This document shows, piece after piece, positions 6,187 to 13,011 of a stretch of DNA of 14,004 nt (position 1 is the first letter of the stretch; every line of letters begins with the position of its first letter). The translations under genes were made by a program, and so were the position numbers. The stretch is from an uncultured Clostridia bacterium (GTDB taxonomy: Bacteria; Bacillota; Clostridia; Christensenellales; Aristaeellaceae), in the NCBI GenBank assembly GCA_934647305.1, contig CAKUFI010000066.1:1-14004 (forward strand), given 5' to 3'. The notes below the pieces were generated by a model, which was not told the origin of the DNA, did no database searches, and was given only the letters and a program-made list of their open reading frames with translations.

Positions 6187-7755
6187 ATGGTCAAGCAGGA
6201 TGAGGAGTTCATTTCGCAGGCGTACAGGCTGTTCGACGAGTTCTATCGAGCGGGGACCGCCTATCGCGAAAAGTGCAGGGAAAACGAGAGATTCTGGGCG
6301 GCGAGCGAGTGGGCGGAGCCTGGGGAAACCGGGGAGCCGCAGCCGGTAACGCCGGTGCTGTTTTCGACGCTGGAGTCGGTACTGGCCGACCTGATGGACA
6401 GCTATCCGGAGGCGGTGCTGCTGGGCGAGGAGCCGCAGGACGACGATGCGGCGGCCAGGCTGACGCAGCTGGTGCGGTACGTGCTCAAGCACAGGCACTA
6501 CCGGAAGACGTACCGGGACAAGTGCCGCAGCGCGCTGGTCAAGGGCACGTCGGTACAGGAGGTCTACTGGGACAGCGAACTGTACGGCGGGCTGGGGGAC
6601 GTGAACGTGCGGGAGTGGGACGTGGAGGCGTTCTGCTGGGATCCGCTGTTCGCTGACATCCAGCAGGGGCGAGCCTGCTTCAAGATGGGATTCTTCCCGG
6701 AGAGCTGGTACGAGCGCAGGTATCCCGACCTGTATCCGCTGATGAAGGCGGACGGATACGCCTATCAGCCTGCGCGGGAGGATTTCATCCGGGACGGCGA
6801 GCGGGAGATCATGCTGCTGGAGTACTGGTGGCGCGAGTACCTGCCTGACGAGCAGCGCTGGCGCGTGCACATGTGCAAGCTGGCGGGCGGAGTGCTGCTG
6901 GAGGACAGCCGGGACGAGCACCCGGAGGGCATGTACGAGCACGGGATGTATCCCTTCATCGTGGAGGCGCTGTATCCGATCAGCGGACAGCCGGTGGGTC
7001 GAAGCATGGTGGACGTGATGAAGAGCCTGCAGCTGTACGCCGACCGGCTGGATCAGATCATCCTGAAGAACGCGCTGAGCAGCAGCCAGGTGAAGCTGCT
7101 GGTGAACCGGGGCGCCGACCTGGACGAGAGGGCGCTGATGGACGGCGAGGCCGAGCTGGTGCGCGGCGGGCGAATCGACGAGAGCGCCGTGCGGTGGATG
7201 CAGACCGCGCCGCTGGCCGCCTACGTGCCGGCCTATCAGCAGATGAAGCTGAGCGCGATCAAGGAGGAGTCCGGCCAGAACCAGATTTCGCGCGGCGAGG
7301 CGGCGGGCGGCATCACGGCGGCCTCGGCTATCCTGGCGATGCAGCAGGCGGGCAGCAAGCGCAGCCGACTGCTGATCGAGCAGCTGTACGACGGGTTTGA
7401 ACAGCTGGTGCGCATGATCGTGGACGTGATTCAAGAGAATTACACCGAGCAGCGCGTGTTCAGACTGGAAAACCAGCCAAACGGGCAGCTCTTTTACGGC
7501 GGAGAGCAGATGATGGATTTCGACGTCAACATTCAGGTGCAGAAGCAGACCGCCTACACCACGCTGTACCAGAACGAGCTGGCGCTTCAGCTGCTGGGTG
7601 CGGGGCTGATTGACAAGCCGAGCGCGCTGGAGCTGATGAGCTTTGTGGGCAAGGAACAGGTGGAGGCGCGCATGCAGCGGCAGTTTGAAGCGGCCGAGCA
7701 GGCGGCGCGGGAGGCCCTGAAGCAGACCGACGGGAAAGGAGGTGAGAAAGAGTGA
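6187..7755 (+). CDS. Phage portal protein (podovirus/P22-like)
   Basis: Portal proteins form the dodecameric ring at one capsid vertex through which DNA enters and leaves, and they nucleate head assembly. This 522-residue protein follows the layout of portals from phages of Gram-positive bacteria: an N-terminal helical segment (about 15-42, ending RFWAASEW), then a block at 58-98 (STLESVLADLMDSYPEAVLL followed by an acidic EEPQDDDAAARL), a KGTSVQEVYWD strand at 119-129, a wing region, the crown-side motif MYPFIVEALYPISGQPVGRS at 254-273, and the pore-helix region around GITAASAILAMQQAG at 375-389. The ATG is preceded by a purine-rich GGAAGGGAGAGG. It is the first gene of the cassette; no terminase precedes it. 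The stop overlaps the start of the next gene, suggesting translational coupling. The family call is firm, the exact subfamily less so. Confidence 0.9.
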   Translation: MVKQDEEFISQAYRLFDEFYRAGTAYREKCRENERFWAASEWAEPGETGEPQPVTPVLFSTLESVLADLMDSYPEAVLLGEEPQDDDAAARLTQLVRYVLKHRHYRKTYRDKCRSALVKGTSVQEVYWDSELYGGLGDVNVREWDVEAFCWDPLFADIQQGRACFKMGFFPESWYERRYPDLYPLMKADGYAYQPAREDFIRDGEREIMLLEYWWREYLPDEQRWRVHMCKLAGGVLLEDSRDEHPEGMYEHGMYPFIVEALYPISGQPVGRSMVDVMKSLQLYADRLDQIILKNALSSSQVKLLVNRGADLDERALMDGEAELVRGGRIDESAVRWMQTAPLAAYVPAYQQMKLSAIKEESGQNQISRGEAAGGITAASAILAMQQAGSKRSRLLIEQLYDGFEQLVRMIVDVIQENYTEQRVFRLENQPNGQLFYGGEQMMDFDVNIQVQKQTAYTTLYQNELALQLLGAGLIDKPSALELMSFVGKEQVEARMQRQFEAAEQAAREALKQTDGKGGEKE

Positions 7756-8519
7756 TGGAGGAAAGACTGAACCGAACCCCGGAGGAGGAAGCGGAAGAAG
7801 CGCAGGAGGAGGCGCAGCGACAGCTGGAGCAGGAGACTGACGAGGAGAAGAAGCTGGGCGAGGCGCAGCAGCCCGAGGAGGCGCAGGCCGAAACCGAGGA
7901 GGAACGCGAGGAGCGTGAGCGGCTGATGGAGGTCGCGGAGCTGGCGGCGAGGCTGACGCTGATGCACCAGCGAGCCTGGGAAGAAGAAGCAGGCGAGGAC
8001 TTGATCCTGGCGCGCGAGCTGCGCAGGCTGCACGAGGGAGAGAGCGTGCAGGAAATTCTGGCGCAGCTGAACGAGGCGCGGGATCGTCAGGCGGCCGAGC
8101 GGCTGAACCTGGAGCCTGAGGAGCTGATGGCGCTGCGCGAGCGGCTGATGCGACGCAGGGAGCAGCAGGACGCGAGGCATCGATTTGCGCAGACGCTGAT
8201 CGCTCAGGAAGAGGTGATGCGCCGGGTGAAGCCCGATTTTGACCTGACCGAGTGCATTCGCCGTTCTCCGGCGTTTCGAGCGCTGATCCTGGCGGGCGAG
8301 CCGGTGGAACGCGCCGTGGCGTACCTTGACCCGGAGGCGGGCAGGCGACTGGCCGAGCAGGAGGTGGCGCAGCGCATGCGCAGGAGGGCGTCCAGGCCGC
8401 GAACCCTGAGCGCGCCCGGCCCCAGCCGCAGGCAGGTGACGGTGGACACGATGAGCGAGGCAGAGCTGCGTCGGATTGACGAGAAGCTCAAGCGCGGCGA
8501 GCACGTGCGGCTGAACTGA
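7752..8519 (+). CDS. Capsid scaffolding protein
   Basis: Scaffolding proteins guide the capsid subunits into a procapsid and then leave. The 255-residue product is extremely charged. Residues 1 to about 75 are almost wholly Glu/Gln/Arg-rich coiled-coil; the middle is helical; the region VKPDFDLTECIRRSPAFRAL with AGEPVERAVAYLD resembles the conserved core of clostridial phage scaffolds. The C-terminus is a short basic helix (MSEAELRRIDEKLKRGEHVR), the usual coat-binding end. Its place between portal and coat protein fits the canonical head-gene order. I chose GTG at 7752, 8 bases after AGGAGGT at 7737-7743; ATG at 7755 is equally possible and would shorten the product by one residue. Either start overlaps the portal stop. 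Low-complexity sequence makes homology weaker than position. Confidence 0.82.
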   Translation: MMEERLNRTPEEEAEEAQEEAQRQLEQETDEEKKLGEAQQPEEAQAETEEEREERERLMEVAELAARLTLMHQRAWEEEAGEDLILARELRRLHEGESVQEILAQLNEARDRQAAERLNLEPEELMALRERLMRRREQQDARHRFAQTLIAQEEVMRRVKPDFDLTECIRRSPAFRALILAGEPVERAVAYLDPEAGRRLAEQEVAQRMRRRASRPRTLSAPGPSRRQVTVDTMSEAELRRIDEKLKRGEHVRLN

Positions 8520-8644
8520 CGCGAGCGAAGCGAGCGGAAGTCGGGGCAAAATGCGCATTGCGGCTAAAAAATGCGGATTTTGCCCCGCGGGGGGAAGTCC
8601 GGAGGGGGAATCCCCCTCCGGAGAGCCGCGCGGAGGCGCGGCGG
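8520..8644. repeat. Structured 125-bp repeat unit, copy A, between scaffold and capsid genes
   Basis: It begins with the core GCGAGCGAAGCGAGC at 8521-8535 and contains three hairpins. Hairpin one pairs 8543-8552 with 8577-8586, and after one mismatch 8554-8559 with 8570-8575. Hairpin two pairs 8599-8608 with 8612-8621 around the loop AAT. Hairpin three pairs 8625-8631 with 8636-8642. The unit starts immediately after the scaffold stop codon. Copy B (8717-8842) matches it almost throughout, with a central block that is identical. It shares its core with the host-flanking repeats. Short open frames across it are by-products of base composition. Confidence 0.85.
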
Positions 8645-8646
8645 GG

Positions 8647-8695
8647 AGGCGAGCGCGGAGGCGCGAGCGGAGAGGCGAGCGCGGAGGCGCGAGCG
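8647..8695. repeat. 26-bp direct tandem repeat (about two copies)
   Basis: A 26-base unit beginning AGGCGAGCGCGGAGGCGC runs from 8647 to 8672 and is repeated, lacking its last three bases, from 8673 to 8695. It fills most of the gap between structured repeat copies A and B. It probably arose by slippage in this GC-rich spacer. Confidence 0.75.
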
Positions 8696-8716
8696 AAAGC
8701 GCCCCGGAGGGGCGAA

Positions 8717-8842
8717 CGCGAGCGAAGCGAGCGGGAGGCGGGGCAAAATGCGCATTGCGGCTAAAAAATGCGGATTTTGCCCCGCGGGGGGAGGTCCGGA
8801 GGGGGAGGCCCCCTCCGGGGGAGCCGCGCGGAGGCGCGGCGG
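8717..8842. repeat. Structured 125-bp repeat unit, copy B, upstream of the capsid gene
   Basis: Second copy of the unit at 8520-8644, displaced by 197 bp and in the same orientation. The core is at 8718-8732. Hairpin one is at 8740-8783, hairpin two pairs 8796-8805 with 8809-8818 around the loop AGG, and hairpin three pairs 8822-8828 with 8833-8839. Differences from copy A fall mainly in linkers and in the loop of hairpin two, so the stems are unchanged. It ends about 30 bases before the ribosome-binding site of the capsid gene. Confidence 0.85.
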
Positions 8843-8890
8843 ACAGAGAGATGACGGAAAGCGACATGAATAAGGAGGAATGATTCAAGA

Positions 8891-9847
8891 ATGGGTACGA
8901 TCAACAAGACCACGTCTTCCGGCCTTTCGGCCAGCATGCAGACCTACTATGACCGCAAGATGCTGATGGACATGAAGCCCATGCTGGTGCATTATCAGTA
9001 CGGCCAGAAGCGTCCGCTGCCGCTGAACAACGGCAAGTCGGTTTCCTTCCGCAAGTGGACGCCCTTTGCGGCGGCGACTACGGCACTGACGGAAGGCGTT
9101 TCGCCCGACGCGCAGGCGCTGGCGATGTCGCAGGTGACGACCACGATCAGCCAGTACGGCGGCTACGTGACGGTGACCGACCTGCTGGACATGACGGCGC
9201 TGGATCCCGTGGTGAACGACTCGGTGGAGCTGATGGCCGATCAGGGCGCGTTGACCATCGACACGCTGACCCGCGACGCGCTGCACGGCGGTGCGAACGT
9301 GATTTACGCCAGCAAGGAGGGCACGGCGGCTACTTCCCGTGCGGCGATTACGGCGGATCACAAGCTGACCAGCAGCGACCTGCGCAAGGCGGCGCGCCTG
9401 CTCAAGAAGAACAAGGCGCCGCAGTTCATGCGCGCGGGCAAGGGTTACTATGTGGCGATCGTCAGTCCGGATACGGTGTACGACCTGCAGAGCGACGCGC
9501 TGTGGCAGGACGTGAGCAAGTATCAGGACAGCGAGCAGATCTTCAGCGGCGAAATCGGTCGACTGTTCGGCGTGATCGTGGTGGAGACGCCCGAGGCCTA
9601 TGTGTTTAAGCAGGCCGGCGCGGACAAGGTGGACGTCGCCTCGACGATTGTGTTCGGCAAGGACGCGTACGGCGTAATCGAGCTGGACAAGAGCAATGTG
9701 CGCGCGATCGTGAAGAACTGCGGCAGCGCCGGCACGTCCGACCCGCTGGATCAGCTCAGCACGATCGGCTGGAAGGTGAACGGCTTTGCGGCCAAGATTC
9801 TGCAGGGCGCGTGGATTGTGCGCATCGAGCACGGCGTGAGCGCCTGA
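8891..9847 (+). CDS. Major capsid protein, N4-gp56 family
   Basis: This 318-residue protein is predicted to form the icosahedral shell. It carries the recognisable N4-gp56-type coat signature: an N-terminal arm with TYYDRKMLMDMKP, then LPLNNGKSVSFRKW at 43-56, ATTALTEGVSPDAQAL at 62-77 and TTISQYGGYVTVTDLLDMT at 84-102, followed by a long helix and a P-domain with KGYYVAIVSPDTVYDL. The family adopts the HK97 fold (family knowledge, not shown here). It has normal full length with no disruption. An AAGGAGG lies at 8872-8878, 12 bases before the ATG; another ATG at 8880 is out of frame and too close to the site. The leader carries the two structured repeats and a strong stem-loop follows the gene, so coat mRNA may be separately stabilised. 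Confidence 0.95.
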   Translation: MGTINKTTSSGLSASMQTYYDRKMLMDMKPMLVHYQYGQKRPLPLNNGKSVSFRKWTPFAAATTALTEGVSPDAQALAMSQVTTTISQYGGYVTVTDLLDMTALDPVVNDSVELMADQGALTIDTLTRDALHGGANVIYASKEGTAATSRAAITADHKLTSSDLRKAARLLKKNKAPQFMRAGKGYYVAIVSPDTVYDLQSDALWQDVSKYQDSEQIFSGEIGRLFGVIVVETPEAYVFKQAGADKVDVASTIVFGKDAYGVIELDKSNVRAIVKNCGSAGTSDPLDQLSTIGWKVNGFAAKILQGAWIVRIEHGVSA

Positions 9848-9864
9848 CGAGAGCAGTGAACAAC

Positions 9865-9892
9865 CGGGAGGAGGACGGCGGTTCTCCTCCCG
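9865..9892 (+). other. Stem-loop between the capsid gene and the next gene
   Basis: Bases 9865-9873 (CGGGAGGAG) pair with 9884-9892 (CTCCTCCCG), with two or three further pairs possible inside, around a GC loop. No T-run follows and the next ribosome-binding site begins 11 bases later, so it is more likely a partial attenuator or an mRNA-stabilising or processing hairpin than a full terminator. Such a structure would let coat mRNA exceed that of downstream genes. The role is inferred. Confidence 0.55.
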
Positions 9893-9916
9893 CGAACAGA
9901 GCGAGGAGGTATTCTT

Positions 9917-10180
9917 ATGACGAACATGACCACGACACAGAACCTGACGAACGCCCCCGAGGCGATGAGCGAGCGACAGATCGACCTGGAATTTGAGAAG
10001 GTGGCGGGTGCACTGACGGACTGTCCCAAGCGCAGGGTGATGATTCCCAAGGGCGCGGAGCCGGGCGACGACGTGGTGGAGGTGGGCCTGAACGGGCGCA
10101 TGTTCCTGATTCGCCGCGGGGAGCCGGTGGAGCTTCCGGAGCCGCTGGCCGAGATTCTGGAGCACGCGCAGCTGCTGTGA
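9917..10180 (+). CDS. Small virion-cassette protein, unknown function
   Basis: An 87-residue protein, start supported by AGGAGGT at 9904-9910, 6 bases before the ATG. The N-terminal third is polar and probably disordered (MTNMTTTQNLTN). Residues from about 35 on look like a small beta-rich domain (RRVMIPKG, VEVGLNGRMFLIRRGEPVEL) ending in an amphipathic helix (LAEILEHAQLL). I recognise no family with certainty. Phages with this type of coat protein often carry a similar short gene straight after the coat gene; its GRMFLIRRGEPVELP stretch resembles such small proteins. It could be a head decoration or a head-completion factor. It ends 15 bp before the adaptor gene. Confidence 0.7.
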   Translation: MTNMTTTQNLTNAPEAMSERQIDLEFEKVAGALTDCPKRRVMIPKGAEPGDDVVEVGLNGRMFLIRRGEPVELPEPLAEILEHAQLL

Positions 10181-10195
10181 GCGAGGTGAAGGGCG

Positions 10196-10723
10196 ATGAC
10201 GCGAGCGGAGATTCGCGCAAGAGCGCTTGCGCAGGCGGGCGAGCAGGAGAGCGCGCTGGGCGAGATGTCCGGCGTGGTGAACCAGTACCTGGACGAGGGG
10301 CAGCGAATGCTGTATCCATGCGGGGTGTGCGCGAGCGTACAGGTCACGGTGACGGACGGGGCGGGCGGTCTGGGCGGCGGCGTGCTGGACGTGGTGAGGG
10401 TAAAGAACGCCTCGGGCGGAGAGGAGACCCGCTACGCGATCGAGGACGGCTGTCTGCGCGGTCTGGCGGACGGAACCTATGATCTGCTGGCACTGAAGGA
10501 GCCTGAAGGGATGCTTGCGGACACGACCGAATGCGCGCTGCCCGCCGGGGTGCAGGGGGCGCTGGCGGACTACGCGACCTGGCGCATACTCAGCGGCGGC
10601 GGACGCACGCAGCAGCTTCGCGCCGACTTCTACTGGCAGCGGTTCCTGATCGAGCGGCAGAGGGCGCAGCGCCTGCAGGAGCAGCGCATGGGACCGCGCC
10701 GTCGCGTCAACAAATACAGATAG
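10196..10723 (+). CDS. Head-tail adaptor-like protein (P22 gp4/T7 gp11 type)
   Basis: A 175-residue protein. Its N-terminus (MTRAEIRARALAQAGEQES, then VNQYLDEGQRMLY) has the helix-turn-helix-like layout common to connector proteins that dock beneath the portal: a first helix, a loop, then a helix with a tyrosine-leucine-(D/N)-E motif. The middle is beta-rich (VQVTVTDGAG, VLDVVRVKN). The C-terminus is a long basic helix (QRFLIERQRAQRLQEQRMGP, then RRRVNK) that could insert between portal subunits, as described for P22 gp4. The GAGGTGAAGGG upstream serves as ribosome-binding site. Its position between coat and tail genes fits. The assignment rests on architecture and order, not on a diagnostic motif. 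Confidence 0.7.
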   Translation: MTRAEIRARALAQAGEQESALGEMSGVVNQYLDEGQRMLYPCGVCASVQVTVTDGAGGLGGGVLDVVRVKNASGGEETRYAIEDGCLRGLADGTYDLLALKEPEGMLADTTECALPAGVQGALADYATWRILSGGGRTQQLRADFYWQRFLIERQRAQRLQEQRMGPRRRVNKYR

Positions 10724-10738
10724 GGAGGGAAGAGCGGC

Positions 10739-12109
10739 GTGAGGTATACCATTGAGCGGTTCGCGGGACTTCAGCAGCAGGTAGACGAGCATCTGCTGCC
10801 CGCCTCGGCGACGCCCGACGCGGTGAACATGAACGCGGAGGAGCAGGATCTGCAGGTAGCGGCGGGCTACGCGCCCTACACGACGGCCGCGCTGACCGGC
10901 GGGATCGAGACGCTGGCGGCCTATTATCGCCGAATCGAGGGCGCGGACGACACGCGGCTGCTGGCGGCGAACTCGACCGGCCTGTATGAATGGAAGAACG
11001 GGGCGTGGAGCAGGGTGTGCGACGTGGCGAGCGGCAGGGTGAGCCTGATCAACTACCAGCACGACGGCGCGGACGTGCTGCTGATCGCCGACGGCAGCGG
11101 CCGCGTGCGCGAGTACAACGGCACGGCGGTGACGACGCTGACCACCTCGCCGGAAAGCCTGTCCCTGCTCACGCTGCATTACGAGCGCATCTGGGGCTCG
11201 GGCGTGTCGGGCAATCCGGACGCGGTGTTTTATTCCCGCGCCTTTTCTCCGGACGACTGGAGCGGCGACACGGAGAACCCGGAGTCGGGCGGCGGCGAGA
11301 TTCAGCTGCCCACCTTTAACGGCGGGCGGGTGCTGGCGCTTGAGAACCTGTTCGACGACGTGCTGGTGTTCAAGGAGCGGGACATTTACCGCATCGTGGG
11401 CACGTATCCGGGCAACTACGAGGTGGTCAGGGTACACGGCGTGGTCGGGCCGCTGGCCAGGGACACGATTGTCAGCAGCGGCAGCATGGTCTATTACCTG
11501 TCGAGCGAGGGACTGTGCGGGTACAACGGGGTGAGCGCCACGCCCCTTTCCTCGCAGCCGGCGAAGCGCTTTCTGAACCGGATCAATCGGCAGGCGGCAG
11601 ACAGAGCCTGCGCAGTGGTGTGGAAGAACCGGCTGTACCTGGCCGCGCCGGTGGACGGAGCGGTCGCCAACAACGCGGTGCTGGAGATGGATCTGGCCAG
11701 CGGTCGGCTGATGGAGCGCAGCGGCATTGCGGCGCAGAGCTTCCTGGTGCTGGGCGAGAAGCTGCTGTTCGCGGGCGGAGACGGCGTGGTGTACCAGTAT
11801 GACTCGGGCACGACCTACAACGGCGCGGCGATCACGGCCTACTGGCGCACGCCATGGACCGATATGGGCAGCCAGGCAGTGGAAAAATACCTGGACAGCC
11901 TGTACCTGATCGGCAGCGGCACGCTGGAGGCGGTGATCGAGACCGACCGGCACAAAAAGGTGTACTCGCTGGCGCTGGGGACGCAGGAGAAGCCGGCGAG
12001 GGTGAAGCTCCTGGGACACGGGAGGCGGTTCAGGCTGACGCTGCGCAACGTGGCCGGGTCGAGCTTTCACCTGCGCGACGGTTTGCAGATCACGATGGAC
12101 GACGCCTGA
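10739..12109 (+). CDS. Beta-propeller tail protein (podovirus tail nozzle/stabilisation-like)
   Basis: A 456-residue, strongly beta protein made of repeated blade-like stretches, for example LLAANSTGLYEWKNGAWSRV, VLLIADGSGRVREYNG, DVLVFKERDIYRIVG and LLFAGGDGVVYQYDSG. The short W/Y-rich strands with G-x-x-x-x-Y turns suggest a beta-propeller, as in the tail nozzle and stabilisation proteins (P22 gp10-like) of short-tailed phages. The N-terminal sequence RFAGLQQQVDEHLLPASATP fits the start of such proteins. The start codon is GTG at 10739, after GGGAGGG; the preceding gene ends only 15 bases earlier and no ATG is better placed. It probably closes the portal-adaptor channel and forms the short tail. 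No separate receptor-binding or fibre gene follows, so it might also make the host contact. Exact blade number and family remain unverified. Confidence 0.72.
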   Translation: MRYTIERFAGLQQQVDEHLLPASATPDAVNMNAEEQDLQVAAGYAPYTTAALTGGIETLAAYYRRIEGADDTRLLAANSTGLYEWKNGAWSRVCDVASGRVSLINYQHDGADVLLIADGSGRVREYNGTAVTTLTTSPESLSLLTLHYERIWGSGVSGNPDAVFYSRAFSPDDWSGDTENPESGGGEIQLPTFNGGRVLALENLFDDVLVFKERDIYRIVGTYPGNYEVVRVHGVVGPLARDTIVSSGSMVYYLSSEGLCGYNGVSATPLSSQPAKRFLNRINRQAADRACAVVWKNRLYLAAPVDGAVANNAVLEMDLASGRLMERSGIAAQSFLVLGEKLLFAGGDGVVYQYDSGTTYNGAAITAYWRTPWTDMGSQAVEKYLDSLYLIGSGTLEAVIETDRHKKVYSLALGTQEKPARVKLLGHGRRFRLTLRNVAGSSFHLRDGLQITMDDA

Positions 12110-12147
12110 GCGGGCGCTCCACGACATGGATAAAAGGAGGAAATCCG

Positions 12148-12942
12148 ATGGCAAGTCAGTATTACGGACTCAGGGGAAGCCTGGTGAAGGACTACCAGCA
12201 GAAGCTCAACTCGCTAGGCGCGAACTTGCAGGTGGACGGCATCTGGGGCAAAAAGACCGAGCGGGCGTACAACCTGTTCATGGACGAGTTTAACGACCTG
12301 GTGAACGGCCGAACGCAGGACGAGGAGCCTGAAGAAGAGCTGCCGACCCAGCAGGCGTATGAGTTCACCCCGCGCACCGAACAGCAGCTGGCCGACTACG
12401 CCGAGAAGATGTACGGCGCGGCGTACGACGAGAAGCTGCGCGCCGCCGAAAAGAGTGCGAACGCCAGGGCGGCCTCGACCCAGGCGATGATCGAGGCGCT
12501 TACGCCCCTGTATGAGCAGCAGCTCGCCAGCCTGAGTCAGCAGTATCACAGCGGACGCGAATACCTGTCTAACCAGGCGCTTTCGCGCGGACTGGGGCGC
12601 AGCACCTATCTGACCGATCAGCTAGCCGGCAGCGTCAGCCGGCAGCGCGCCGATGAGAACACCCTGCTGAGCCAGATGAACAGTCGGCAGAGCGCGCTGC
12701 AGGATCAAATCAGGCAGCTGTACAGCGACCTGGACGACCAGCGCGCCTCGATTGCGGGCCAGCGCGAGCAGGCCATCTGGGAGGCCATCGAAAATGGCCG
12801 CAGGCAGGATCAGGAGCAGCAGTTCAAGGCGCTGCAGTACAACAACAGCCTGATTAAGGATGCGCGCGACTACGCCGAAAAGCAGCGGCAGTTCGAGGAA
12901 GAGCTGAAGATCAAGCGTGCCTCGGCGCTGAACAAGAGGTAG
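12148..12942 (+). CDS. Peptidoglycan-binding-domain coiled-coil protein, probable internal or ejected virion protein
   Basis: A 264-residue protein. Residues 5-45 form a PG_binding_1-type domain (LRGSLVKDYQQKLNSLGA, then VDGIWGKKTERAYNLF), the same fold used by cell-wall hydrolases to bind peptidoglycan. A short acidic Glu/Pro-rich linker (about 57-66) leads into long heptad-like helices rich in Gln, Glu, Arg and Ala (about 75-255). An internal segment LSRGLGRSTYLTDQLAG (145-161) interrupts the coil. There is no catalytic lytic domain. The start at 12148 has AGGAGG at 12135-12140, 7 bases upstream; the same frame is open further upstream but overlaps the previous gene. Last gene of the cassette, followed at once by a terminator. 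It may be an internal virion protein that reaches the cell wall during ejection, or a tail needle; these roles are inferred. Confidence 0.75.
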   Translation: MASQYYGLRGSLVKDYQQKLNSLGANLQVDGIWGKKTERAYNLFMDEFNDLVNGRTQDEEPEEELPTQQAYEFTPRTEQQLADYAEKMYGAAYDEKLRAAEKSANARAASTQAMIEALTPLYEQQLASLSQQYHSGREYLSNQALSRGLGRSTYLTDQLAGSVSRQRADENTLLSQMNSRQSALQDQIRQLYSDLDDQRASIAGQREQAIWEAIENGRRQDQEQQFKALQYNNSLIKDARDYAEKQRQFEEELKIKRASALNKR

Positions 12943-12952
12943 AGAAGGACAG

Positions 12953-12989
12953 AAAAACGGCTGACGTTCGATCGGAGCGTCAGCCGTTT
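12953..12989. terminator. Bidirectional hairpin terminator between converging genes
   Basis: Bases 12955-12966 pair exactly with 12978-12989 (12 bp) around an 11-base loop. On the minus strand the stem is followed by five T residues (plus-strand A-run at 12953-12957), giving a good terminator for the membrane-protein gene at 13012-13836. On the plus strand only three T residues end the stem, a weaker terminator for the virion cassette that ends at 12942. It cleanly separates the two units. Confidence 0.85.
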
Positions 12990-13011
12990 AATGAGATCGT
13001 TTGGTGGAGGG

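Noticed and set aside
5995..7434. 479-codon minus-strand open frame opposite the portal gene
   Set aside because: It runs antisense through the portal gene and a repeat element. The portal reading is clearly the real one.
8551..8883. Open frame of 110 codons across the repeat units between scaffold and coat genes
   Set aside because: It follows the repeats, has low-complexity Gly/Arg-rich sequence duplicated with the repeat, and lacks a good ribosome-binding site.
11854..12147. Upstream extension of the 12148 gene overlapping the propeller gene
   Set aside because: It overlaps a supported coding frame, has biased composition, and the ATG at 12148 has a far better ribosome-binding site.
8885..12154. 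1089-codon open frame on the minus strand across the capsid and tail genes
   Set aside because: It spans several well-supported plus-strand genes and their intergenic gaps, is Arg/His/Leu/Val-biased and shows no domain; a composition artefact.
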